Shown piece after piece: positions 22,385 through 32,840 of a stretch of 64,000 nt of DNA. How positions within the stretch are numbered: position 1 is the first letter of the stretch; each line of letters begins with the position of its first letter. A program made the translations under genes and the position numbers. The stretch covers positions 24,862,001 to 24,926,000 of the forward strand of contig OX344764.1 in assembly GCA_947034895.1 (NCBI GenBank), in the 5' to 3' direction. This DNA comes from Rhytidiadelphus loreus (Eukaryota > Streptophyta > Bryopsida > Hypnales > Hylocomiaceae). A model generated the notes under the pieces. The model did not search any database and had not been told where the DNA came from. It saw only the letters and a program-made list of their open reading frames with translations.

Positions 22385-23840
22385 TCATTGTGGCTTCTTG
22401 AAGTCAATCTTGTCGACCTTCACCTCACCATCCACAAGCTCGTAAACGTACACCACCACTCGAAGCCCATCGATATCCATCAGCACAAAGCTAGGATTCA
22501 CATCGTATGTGATGCTGCTGTATGCTCCTGTAGCAGACCCTGGATTGATGATCACTCCTCCTTCGTGCTTGTACGCTTTGAATTGATGCGTGTGGCCAGT
22601 TATCAGGATGTCCACATCCAGCTGCCGTTGCAGCATCGCCAGGGAATCCAAATCTCCCCATGGCACAACCTGGAAAAGAAACCCTAAGCCTCAGAACATT
22701 GGCACGGCCATGAAAACTGAACAACGCCCTAGACACCTTTTCTTCGAGACACTGGTCGATGTAGATTCTCAGAGACAATATCTTGGAGACATTTTCTTAG
22801 AGACAACAGGTACGTGTTGATCAAGACGATGAATACCACCCAATATACGATCAAGTGGCGATTTTAGAGCATCCATCAATAAAAATTTGACACTTAAAAA
22901 GAAAATTAATCCAAATCATGCATTCTTTGATGCGTTGGAATCAGCTGTCAGTTGCCAAAAAGACCATCAGCTGCTGAGCGTAAAAATTAGAGCTGTCTAA
23001 TAATAATCTTCATACGATAAACTATCTTACAGACATTTCTTGAAGAGGCAATTCATATACGGTATAGAAAATATCTTAGAAACATTCTCTTAGATACAAT
23101 AGGTACGTGTTGATTAAGATGACATACACCATCTCAACATCTACTTCAGCGGCAACTTCAGAACATCCACCAATAAAACTTCATATAAAACTTCGACACT
23201 TCATATCTTTGCATAGGGTATCCAAATAACGAATTCTTTGGCGCGATGGAATCCTCACCTTCGCCAGCAAAAACATCAATGATTTTAGGAGACATTCTAA
23301 TAGGAACTACGCTCAGCAGCTAAGCTCAGAAGACCTGATACAACGGAACCCTAATCACAAACCGATGTTCGATCGTAACCACGACTTTCACACCTAAAAT
23401 AACGACCGGGATACAAAATTTTGCGCAAACGGCGTCTACGAGGAGCAGTGTCAAACCTGATGGCCATGGCAGATCCCGAGCTTAAAAGCCCCGATAATCA
23501 ACTGCTTCGTCTCCGGGTAGCGCGTGTCTTCGTCATACTCCCCGCGCGTAATTTGTACATCCGAACACAACGACTTCAAGTAATCATGAACTTCCTACAA
23601 TTCCCACACTCTCAGTCACATTCTCGATCCCAAACCAAAACACGAAACCCTAATTCTCGATCCCACACCAAAACAAGTAAAAGAAAAAGGCATGGGCGGC
23701 GGGTAAACCTTGATGCAGAGGTTTCCGGGGCTGAGGATGTGCTGAATCTTTCCGGGGACCAGCATGGACTTGAACTTGGCAGGGAGATCCGCAGCACGGT
23801 GCGGAATGTGGAGGTCCCCGAGCGCCAGTACCAAAACCAT
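22385..23840 (-). CDS. VPS29: VPS29, retromer subunit with metallophosphoesterase fold
   Basis: Three exons on the minus strand: 23709-23840, 23457-23594 and 22385-22669, all with GT-AG introns, giving 184 residues, the usual length. VPS29 is a core retromer subunit that sorts cargo from endosomes back to the Golgi or vacuolar pathway, with VPS35 and VPS26. It begins [15 protein letters not shown] and keeps GDLH (D9, H11), GN (N40), CHGHQVVPWGD (H87) and GHTH (H116, H118), then NPGSATGAY and a [11 protein letters not shown] tail. These are the metal-site positions of the fold; in retromer the role is mainly structural. The usual CTGN is SPGN here. The start is the conserved N-terminus. An upstream ATG (24086-24088) opens a different frame that overlaps the start, so if the transcript reaches that far it carries an overlapping uORF. 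The 787 bp second intron contains a tandem duplication. Confidence 0.95.
22775..23265 (-). repeat. Tandem duplication of about 190 bp inside the second VPS29 intron
   Basis: The units at about 22775-22965 and 23072-23265 share GGTACGTGTTGAT, a CATCCA-CAATAAAA block, a TTGACACTT-like block and ATTCTTTG-CG-TGGAATC. They are about 297 bp apart and moderately diverged. Confidence 0.65.
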
Positions 23841-24039
23841 CTTGGCTTGACGGGGGGATTGTAAAAGTGACCGGGAGGAAGAATTACTCCAAATGGTGCT
23901 ACTACTAGGTAACGATTCGCTCCGCCATCAGCAATGAAATGAAAATTCTCACGATCGCAGACTAGCTGCGCAAACGTCCATGGCGAAGACGCAGACGCAG
24001 ATGCTGTGTATCGTGAACTTGACACCAGCTTCCTCTCTC

Positions 24040-24069
24040 TGCCGCCGTCTGCCGCCGTCTGCCGCCGAC
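24040..24069. repeat. Three copies of CTGCCGCCGT in the presumed VPS29 leader or promoter
   Basis: A perfect 10 bp unit is repeated nearly three times in a GC-rich patch about 200 bp upstream of the VPS29 start codon. Confidence 0.7.
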
Positions 24070-24594
24070 GCTGACGCGCGTCACCCATGCTTGAATCTCG
24101 GCTTTCGACTGCTTAATGCCGACATTTCGTAGTTTTTTATTTTTATTTTTTAAAACTCATTGGTTGGTCCTAGATAATCATCTTTTTGTTGTCATAAAAT
24201 GGATAATAATCATATGTATTAAATTTAAAAATATTGAATGATTGAAGTACAAATATGTAGAGATGAAAGATGATTTCTATCTTAAAAAATGACATGACAT
24301 AATGGATTCTATGGTTGCCACTCAATAGAAATTTTTAAAATCTTTAGAAATGACATTGGCTATGACTTGCGTGAGAGCTTGCATTTCTTTTCCCTAACAT
24401 TAAATATATTAGTCTTAGCATTACACTCTGATATCCATTTATTCAAATCCTTCTCTTCAATGGTATTATCATTGCTTGTTGTTCACTTATCTCTCATGCA
24501 AATTATTTGACTTATAATATGATTGTCTCCAAAGCAATTGGATTAAAGGGACAAGAATATAGGTACAAGGATGGAGCTAACACCAAACTTATCA

Positions 24595-24785
24595 ATCTTA
24601 TTGGATAAATGTTAAAAACTGTCCCTATTTTAGAGAGGTTGATTTAGTATTTCGCAAATTCATCTCCTATATTTGTCAATCTTTGATTCCAAATATGAAT
24701 TCATAATTTCCAAATTTGATCATCTATAGTAAATAAATTGATTTTCCATTTTTTCTAAGGTAAAAAATTTGGAATGGTCCCACCC
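24595..24785. mobile_element. Decayed relative of the MITE at 21567-21765
   Basis: Shares the interior CCAAATATGAATTCATAATT block, a TTGATCATC block and a GGTAAAAAATTTGG block in the same order. The terminal repeats are largely lost. Confidence 0.45.
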
Positions 24786-25194
24786 ATGTAATTAATATTG
24801 GGGTAATGTTTAATGTTAGAGAAGCAAGCTTAGAAAATAATGCTTTCTATCATATCTCATTGCTTGCAAGTAGAAAAAACTATAGCCAAACATGTAACTA
24901 AGCTTAGCTTGTGAAAAAGGGTTTGTTTACTTGATGGAATTTCTAAACTAAAATATTTGGAGACAACAAAACAATGTAGCAGTTTCTACTTGTTTGAAGA
25001 AATTGGAAATTTTCAATTCAAAGAAGAGGAATTCCAACCTCATCTTTGTGAATGAAGAACCTATTCCTAATCATGTTTGTACATCTCCATGTTCATTCCC
25101 AACCATTCAAATCTCCCTATTTAGAAGTAGGCCTCCCAATTTATATATGAACACAAGAGTTCTATATTCTTATCATCACATGATGTTGTTCTAA

Positions 25195-25920
25195 GGGGTG
25201 ATTGCAAGAAAGACCGAACGATTTTGGCAGCGTTTGGTCAAAAACTACATTTTTTCTTCTTAGTACTACGAGTACTATGAGTACTACAAAATGGAGCAAT
25301 CTCAGCCGTTGATCTGAAAAATCAACAACCAATAGTACTTTTGAGTACTTAATAATATTGAAAAAACACTACTTGAAAAAAATGATAGTTTGTCATAGAA
25401 AGTAGATAAAATTAAGTATAAGTTAATAATAATTAAAAAATCATGAATTAAAAAAAACTAAAAATTGGCCATTTGTAAAGACTTGATAGTGATTACATTT
25501 CACCAAAAACTAAAAGTTGAAACCATCATGAATGTTTAGAGCACTATGCGCAAGGGACCCCTATTTGCATGGATGTTGAAGACAAAGAACTGTGTTTTTT
25601 TAATGCCCTTTGGTGGGCACATGCTCATCTAGTGTGGGAATAACCCACAAAAAATTCAAGTGAACATCATAATTTTTGGATGCTCCACAATACTAAAAAA
25701 TCCTAAACCACAAAGTGTGACAAATTAGCTAAATTGACATTTAATTATAAAATTATTTTTCAAAATTTATGAAAAATAATGAATCTCATGATTTCTCAAT
25801 TAGCCATCTTCAATAAAAATTTCAAGTCCATCAGCTTCATTTTCCGAAAGTTATGATTGATGGCAACTCAATCTCTTCAATTGTGACGCCTCATAGGACC
25901 GGCCTTTCTTGCAATCACCC
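25195..25920. mobile_element. PIF/Harbinger-type non-autonomous element, 726 bp
   Basis: Starts GGGGTGATTGCAAGAAAGAC and ends with the inverse, CTTTCTTGCAATCACCC. It is flanked by TAA at 25192-25194 and 25921-25923, the three-base target of PIF/Harbinger/Tourist elements. The interior near the left end has AGTACTACGAGTACTATGAG repeats. No transposase frame. Confidence 0.75.
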
Positions 25921-26015
25921 TAAAATTGGTTGATATCTTGTGATGTTGTTTTGCAATTGGTTGACGGACTTAAGTTGAATTGTCATTTGGTGATGAGGTA
26001 GTGTGATTCTATATT

Positions 26016-26217
26016 CACTACAAGAGAAAGGTGTGTTTTAAGTATAGTCCTATAATTTATGACATGTAAGGAGATTTTTAATAAAATTTTATTAAAAAGA
26101 CATGTGTTTTCAATAAAATTTTACTAAAAATCTCCCTAAAGATCACAAATTATAGGACTATACTACTAGGACTATACTTAAGACACGCATCTCTTTCCCT
26201 TGTAGTCATTGGTCTTC
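26016..26217. mobile_element. CACTA-type MITE, 202 bp, largely palindromic
   Basis: Starts CACTACAAGAGAAAG and ends CTTTCCCTTGTAGTC, flanked by ATT at both sides. Long arms pair (TTAAGTATAGTCCTATAATT against its complement), with a short duplicated CTAGGACTATACT in the right arm. Confidence 0.8.
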
Positions 26218-26219
26218 AC

Positions 26220-27330
26220 TAAGAGGTTCATTCATACTATTAAAAGAAAAAAAATTCAAATAAATAATATGATGTTCTACCTATATAAATATATTTTTTA
26301 ATCCTATTTAGAAGTGACTTTTTGAAAATTCAAAAATCTCAAAAAAAATGAAAAGAAAGGTATTGCAACAAATAAACTAGTGAATTATACTTTGCAAATG
26401 CACTTTTCAAGTGTCTTTATTTCCATAAGTTTCATTCAAAAGGAATACATATAAAAGGTAGAATAGAATCTCTATTTCTTAGAGAGTATGTAATGAATAT
26501 GAGGAGACTAATCAATCATGTGCAATTGTGAGAGATACAAAATCTTTTAAAAAATGAGCTATATATAGATTAGAATGAATAGACTAGATTGCTTGTTAAG
26601 TTTAAAAGATACCAAATCTTTCAAAAATGAGCTATATAGATTAGAATGAATAGACACATGACTTGTCACAAGTATATATAGATTAGAATGAATAGACTAG
26701 TTATGCGTCTACCTCTCCAAAAATGAGCTATATATAGATTAGAATAAATAGACTAGATTGCTTGTTAAGTTTAAAAGATACCAAATCTTTCAAAATGTAC
26801 TACAAGGAATTATAGATAGCTAGATGCATGACTATTATTTTGATTGTATCCTCTTGAAAAGAAAATAGGCATGTGCTTGTCTTGTCTAATCATGCCAAGT
26901 CTCTTCAATACCAAGTCAACATTCATAGGGTACAATATGAATGATGCCATTGGAGAGATATTAAAACCTCTCATGTTCTTATAAAGTATAGAATGGATAT
27001 GAGGGGGTAGATGTGTTTGATCAATGATATGCAAAAGAGTGAATAGAATGATTGTCAACTTGGCTTGAAAAAGAGCCACTACTCACAAAGAACTACACAC
27101 ATGTAGATGCAAGATTCTTGACACCTAAAGCATTAGTTTTATCCTTTTTAAAAGACAAGAAGCATATCCTTCACTTATCTAATCATGAACTATGGATAGG
27201 TGGATGCCTGATTCTAAGAATATTAGTTGCATTTCTAGAAAGAAAAAGCATCCAATCAATTTTCATATGGCCACATTACTTTGTAGGAATAGTGTCCTAA
27301 GGGAGAGAATTCAAACCTTTGTAGTCTTTG
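26220..27330 (-). repeat. Inverted copy of the dispersed repeat plus array units
   Basis: About 26220-26620 matches 5480-5800 in the same direction. About 26620-27330 is the reverse complement of 35900-36450, including the GACTTGGCATGATTAGACAA block and a GGTTTGAATTCTCTCC-like start. A short local duplication of GATTAGAATGAATAGAC words is present at 26565-26765. Confidence 0.6.
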
Positions 27331-27705
27331 TAGATTACATAAGAGATGTGAGGAAGGTAAATGTATTCAATCAATAATGTGCAATAAAACTAGTATGATG
27401 TCAATTTTGAAAGGTGCCAAATCCTTTTTAAAAGACCCCTCCAATGTGCATATAAAAATTTACAAAACAAAGATAAAATAGGTAATTTAAGAGTCAATCT
27501 TAGTGAGTTCCTGAAGTCAAGCATAGGACCTTAAATGAACAAAGTCATCACCCCTAAGACTAAAGTCCGCCTCCACTATCTAGATTATGAATATTTTCAA
27601 GAGCTTTTTATTGGAGCTATATGAAATGGATAAAATACATTAAAGTATGTTGAAAAATAAATTTTTGTGTCTTTTTCAGCAATGTAACTAGCATGGCTAC
27701 CCAGT

Positions 27706-28205
27706 ACTTTATGGTTATTGTGCAAGCATGGTGAATGAGTTCATGTAGGGATTGGAAGGAAATGAAAACTTGCAAAAATGAAGATCTAATGTGGCTAGAT
27801 TCTACTGGTATCATAATTTATTTTTCCAAAACCATTTAAAATTTAAGGTAACTACACCTAATTTCGACCACTTTCTAATACTCACAATCTAAATTCTTGC
27901 TTGAACTATACTTCTACTATTCATGAGAATCTACGGTTGATTATCCTAAACCCTATTTTCAGCACTTTGAAAATTCGTAGTTTATTCAAACATTGTCCAA
28001 AAAATTCATTCTTAGAGAATCTAGAATCCTCTTTTGACTACCAATAAAAAACCACAAAAAGGTTTTCAATATAATAATGGGAACCATGCTGAAGTACTTA
28101 TTTGTGCGATTTTAGGTGTAGTTACCTTACATTGGCCTCACCCCACTCTTACACTACAGTACAATAATAGAAAGCTGGTTCTGGAGCACCACTGAAAGCA
28201 CTACT
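27706..28205 (+). repeat. Left inverted-repeat arm beside the GRAM gene
   Basis: 27706-27840 and 28127-28205 together are the reverse complement of 32620-32830. Landmarks are AATGAGTTCATGTAGGGATT, TTATTTTTCCAAAACCA, ACTCTTACACTA and GGAGCACCACTGAAAGC. The last part also matches 31707-31752 in inverse. A MITE interrupts this arm. Confidence 0.75.
27847..28126. mobile_element. MITE inserted in the left inverted-repeat arm, 280 bp
   Basis: GGTAACTACACCTAA at the left and TTAGGTGTAGTTACC at the right are inverse. The right arm (32690-32650) gives an empty-site comparison without it. Target duplication could not be fixed. Confidence 0.75.
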
Positions 28206-29297
28206 GTAATGTTCCTTTGAGTAGTCAGTCGCATGGCAACATTAAGAAATAATGCTGAATCAGAGAATCTGGCATTTAAAGAAAAGTCATGCCAAATCAG
28301 AGAAAATCACGCAAGACTAAAGCTCCGACGTACTCGCATGTGAAGATAATGCATGTGAAGATAATGGATCCCTGGCTTGAGGAACTCTCAATTGTTCAAA
28401 TCAAGCTCTCAAGTGTTAATGCCAGTTCAGAGGGTCCTCAAGAAATATTATGCAAACTGAGTTTTAACTTCATCGAAAAACCACTGAGAAAATTCCTGAG
28501 AGAACAAGATTGTGTGCTCAGTCTATCTGCGGCAGTTGTGTGCAAATCTCACATGTTTTCAAAGGTCTTGTTTGATACGACAGTCCATTACCTTGACTAT
28601 GTTGACGCTAATGAGCAGCAGCAGCAGCCGCCATCAGGATCAATCAAGAGTTGGTTCTCTGCAAAACATTGTAGATCACGAGCATACAAGTGGTTCATAA
28701 TGTTATCCAATTCTGCATCGAGTCTTTGCCACATGCCCAGAATTAGCTAACAAACCTCTGCACAGCCCATGTCACTGGCATATATGCATACAATCATTTT
28801 AGGGCACTACACAAATGCAAGAAATATATGCCATAACACCCCAAAATAAAATTCGCACTGCAAAATTGCTCCATTGACTTCCACTTACACAAACTTCATA
28901 CTTCCGCAAAACAATTTTCAGCATCTAACGATGAGTAAAACATAGGATCGAAACATGGGATCAAAACATAGGATCGAAACAGTTGAAACAGAAGCAGTTG
29001 TCATCTCATATTCCGTAAACGAGAGCGCGATGTACTACAGTAGTGGTCCAACCACAGCGATCAGATTACAAGCTTGCCTGAAACTATCTAAGAATGCTTC
29101 CTAACCAATCATCTCATGGTACATCCTGATTTTCCGCCAGCAATATCGCATTATACCTTCCTTTATTTACAAAGTGCCAGACAATCACCTAGCTACAGTA
29201 TAAACTAGCAATTCGTGATCTGCACACAAGCTGCACATTGTGAATAGCAACTGCCCAAGAGCAGCCATAAATTAGTGCTTCGGGTTGAAGAACAAGG
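28206..29297. other. Region downstream of the GRAM gene, probably 3' UTR and flank
   Basis: A plus-strand open frame of 153 codons (28289-28750) with a CAG repeat looks incidental: no family is recognisable and it lies against the downstream flank of the minus-strand gene. The part nearest 29297 is probably 3' UTR. A CATAGGATCGAAACA unit repeats at 28940-28985. Confidence 0.4.
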
Positions 29298-31305
29298 CTA
29301 ATGAGGTGGATAACCAGGCTTGGCAGCTGGTGGGTACCCTGCCGGAGGGTATCCTGCAGGAGGGGGCTGAAAGGGGCTGGACTCCGCGGCCGGTGGATAG
29401 CCAGGTCGGTCGGTGGGTGACGGAGGGTACGCCGCATGTGACGGTGTGGATACAGGGCCATATGGAGCTGCTCCACCTGGCATGGCTCCTCCAGAGAGGT
29501 TACCCTGACTTTGAGCCAACCGAACAGCCTCCTGCATGTTCTTTATTCCCTTATCATAGTTCACGAAGCCCATGTACCAGAACTCATGTCCGTCTTTGGT
29601 CACTACCTGGATGTATTTGTCGGTCGGCTTCTTCTGATTGGCAACAGGATTCACTTCCCTCACTTTCTCCAAAGGAACGATGACCTGCACCCAAAATCAT
29701 GGCCATGATGTCCCATGTTTATTTTCCTTATCATAGAAACGTGAAGAACTCAGAATACAGAAGGAGAAGATCAGCAAACCCCGAGTTTAACCCCCATATC
29801 TTTCAGGAGTTGAAATGAATTTCATTGGGAAGCTTCAAGGAAGAGGACAAAATTTACCAATAGAACGAAAAATCCGCGATGAGAATTGATGAGATGGACG
29901 AAACTATTATGACACGTACCTTGTAATAGCTGCTTTGCTGCTGGCCGGGAGTAGGGTGATACGTCAGTTCCCGGTCACTGCAGAAGGCAAACTTCAGATT
30001 GGTGATGTAGAGTGTGCCACTAACTGCGCCGTTTGATGTAGAAAGATGGCATGCATACGTTTTCTTGAGAGTCTCGTTCGCTTGAAATGGCCCAAAAGTT
30101 TGTTTATAGACGCCTTCGAACCCTCCCTCCCTCAACAACCTAGTTCCATGAGTTATCCTCCCGATAGCAGCATCTGGAAGAGAGTTACTTGTTTTTACTG
30201 CCAAACAAAATCCCCACCACAATCAATGTCATGCTCAACTAAAGCATTCAAGTTCACACACACCAAATGCTCAAGCAGTACTAGAGTTGAAGCAAATAGC
30301 ACTACACCTGACTCAACACTAGAAAGAGGAATTCAAAGCCAAAAATACCAAGTTGTAAGGCTGACTTACTGTGACCCCAGAAGCTCCCTGCAACACTCTC
30401 GGCCTGTTTTCCCCACTTGCTCAAATACTCCATGGCACCTCCTGATACTCCCAACAAACCAGTTAGACATACATTCACCCTAAACAGCTAAGGAAATATA
30501 TATATATTTTTAAAAGCGTCCCAAGTTCAGAAACCTCTACTTTACAACCGATCCACTACTGATAAGCTGCAACCCTATAACTCATGCAAAAATAAGTAAT
30601 CTATAGCACAATCAGCTACCCCAGACGCAGAATACAAGAAATACTGTAACAGTGAGTGAAGCTCCATGGCAGCTCCCCATACTCCCAACAAACCAGTTAG
30701 ACACAAAATTAACCTCTATTAAGGTTCGTTTAGAAAAATTCCAAGGCTCAGAAAGCTTCAGTTTACAAACAATCGACCAACGCTAAACTTGCAACCCTAC
30801 AGTGTCCGGATGTTCATCAACACATGTGCTCTACTGCACACTCCGCTAAACTAGACGCAGAAAACAAGGAACACCACAAAGGTGACTTCATTCACGCATC
30901 ACAAACCGGTTAGAGAAATAATCACCCTAACTAGCGAAGCAAGTTAACATTCCAAAAAAAAGAGTCTTACAAAAATCCATTCTAAAAAGAAGCTACCTTA
31001 AAAAAATTCTAGTTCACACTCAATCAACTTGCAACCCTACCATTTCCCACACTCTCCAAATGTTACACCAAATACTCCAAACCTAAATCCTCAACACACA
31101 ATCAGCTAAACTAAAAACTAAAGAAAAAAACCAAAAAAAACCTACGCCTTCACTGCCATGTAAAGTTACCTCTTCCAGCTCCCCCCGAGGCGGTCGGACT
31201 AGCTGCCGGCCTTCCGGAATCGGGATACGCCGACGTGCCTGCCGCACCCGCCACTCCGCCGGGCACTCCTTGATTGTCATAGTGCGCATACGGATTGCCA
31301 CTCAT
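29298..31305 (-). CDS. GRAM-domain protein, GEM-like / ABA-responsive family, with a GYPP-rich tail
   Basis: Four exons on the minus strand: 31170-31305, 30370-30441, 29920-30197 and 29298-29684, totalling 873 bp and 290 residues, all GT-AG with matching phases. Residues 1-45 are Gly/Ala/Pro-rich. Residues 48-70 (AMEYLSKWGKQAESVAGSFW) match the helix that precedes the domain in GEM-like proteins. The GRAM domain spans about 90-215, with GGFEGVYKQTFG, GTLYITNLKFAFCSDREL, KVIVPLEKVREVNP and DGHEFWYMGFVNYDKG. GRAM domains bind membrane lipids; plant members act in ABA response or, for GEM, in epidermal cell patterning. The exact role here is not inferable. The C-terminal 60-70 residues carry AGYPP repeats, which is unusual for the family as I know it. 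The start is supported by the in-frame first exon. A CTTC microsatellite lies just upstream. Confidence 0.9.
30430..30935 (-). repeat. Intronic tandem repeat that includes the exon 2 acceptor of the GRAM gene
   Basis: Units starting near 30430, 30665 and 30893 share CATGGCA-CTCC, ATACTCCCAACAAACC and AGTTAGACA blocks, about 230 bp apart. The first unit overlaps the start of exon 2 and its acceptor (CTGATACTCC on the plus strand). The second has CCCATACTCC at that place and so lacks the acceptor AG. Confidence 0.7.
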
Positions 31306-31308
31306 CCT

Positions 31309-31334
31309 GCCTTCCTTCCTTCCTTCCTTCCTTC
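31309..31334. repeat. CTTC microsatellite just upstream of the GRAM gene start
   Basis: About six CTTC units begin four bases outside the ATG, so they probably lie in the 5' UTR, where the mRNA would carry GAAG repeats. Confidence 0.85.
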
Positions 31335-31706
31335 CCAGTTCTTCAATCCAAGCCCAAACTTTGCTCTGTTCTCAGCAACGCAACCTCTGTGTGAGAAGTT
31401 TACAAGACACTCTCAATTTAGAAAAAGCGAAATCGAGCAGCACTATACTGCCAAGAGCATGTGAAGAAGCGCAAGGTGAAGAAATCGAAAGGGTTGTGAG
31501 AGATTGGGGAGATGGTGGAATGGATCTAGGGACTGTTCTAGGGTTTCCGCGTGGAGGGCTGAGGAAAGGAGTCCAGTAACACTGGGTGGAACAAGTGGTC
31601 GGTCTGTCACGCTGCCAGCGGCGCCAGGCGCTGGCTGAGTCATTCTGCCGACATCGCGCCTTCCTGGCACGGGCCGGGCCGGGTGGTGCTGGGACCTCTG
31701 GCACTA

Positions 31707-32840
31707 CAGTACTGTAGTGCTTTCAGTGGTGCTCCAGGAAACCAGCTTTCTACTAAGGTAACAGGTCCAGAAATCGCCCACCACCTAAGAGCTGAAACTG
31801 AATTTTGGGGAGGCAAAGCTTCTTGAAATAATTTTCAAATAAATCTTCCTTGAAAGACAAGTGGAATTGGCATCTAACCCAAGTCGTTTCATATTTTTTG
31901 GAGCTTTGTGGAATTAGTTATAAAATTTTGAAGTTGAAATGGCATAGGGCTCTAAAATCGCCCACCTAAAATTGTCCACCTAAAATCGCCCAACTTGCCT
32001 TGAAGAAGGAATCCAAAGAGTAACCACCATTTTAGACATTTTTTCATACAAATGTGACCTTGTGAAGTGCAGCTGCCCGTATTTTCACAAGGCTGAAAAA
32101 AGGATTTTTGTCACTTCAAACGTTAATATCTTGCAATCTACACAGTGGAAAATTCTGAATTTTTTTTCCACATCTTCTCAAACCAATGTAATACAAGATC
32201 CTACGGTTACATGTTTTTTTAAATGTTTTTTTTCTAAAATTTGGTACTTGTCCTAGAAATGACAATTTTTGAGCAATTTTGGTGAAAACATAGTCTTTGA
32301 CATTTAGGGGTTAAGGTAAGTTTTAGTCCTGAAAGTGACCTTTTCAGAGTTGATTGTATTGGGGGGGAAGCTAAACTCCTTGAAAAAAAATTCAGTAAAT
32401 TTTTGTAGGAAGAAAAATGGAATTGACATCGAACCCAAACCGTTGCATATTTTTGGGACCTTCGTGGAATCAATTACAAATTTTTGTAGTTCAAACGTAG
32501 TGGTCACAAAAAGCAACCACCTCCTAAAATGTACACTATTGGTACATTGAAGAAAGAAAAATGTACCTCTATGTTAGTGATCACTTTTAGAGTAGGGGCA
32601 TGTTAGAGCACCCTATTTGAGTCCTCTTAGTGATGCTCCAAGACCAACTTTTCCACTACTATAGTGTAAGAGTTTGGAGGAGGTGGATATAGATTTTGAG
32701 TGGTTTTGGAAAAATAAATTATAATATGAGTAAAATCTAGCCACATTAGGTCCTCATTTTTGCAAGTTTCCATTTCCCCTTCCCATCCCTGTATGAACTC
32801 ATTCACAACCTTGCACAAGACTTGACTTTGAGAAGTCACT
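31707..32840 (-). repeat. Right inverted-repeat arm beside the GRAM gene
   Basis: 31707-31752 and 32620-32830 are inverse to the left arm. The stretch between holds a tandem pair: 31795-31945 and 32335-32490 share a GGAATTG-CATC-AACCCAA block followed by a GTGGAAT-A-TTA block. The arm therefore seems to have been split by, or built from, this duplicated segment. No gene seen. Confidence 0.6.

Noticed and set aside
23612..24088. 158-codon minus-strand frame overlapping VPS29 exon 1
   Set aside because: It overlaps the conserved VPS29 start in another frame and has no family resemblance; at most an overlapping uORF.
28289..28750. 153-codon plus-strand open frame with a CAG repeat
   Set aside because: No recognisable family and it lies downstream of the minus-strand GRAM gene near an inverted-repeat arm; probably incidental.
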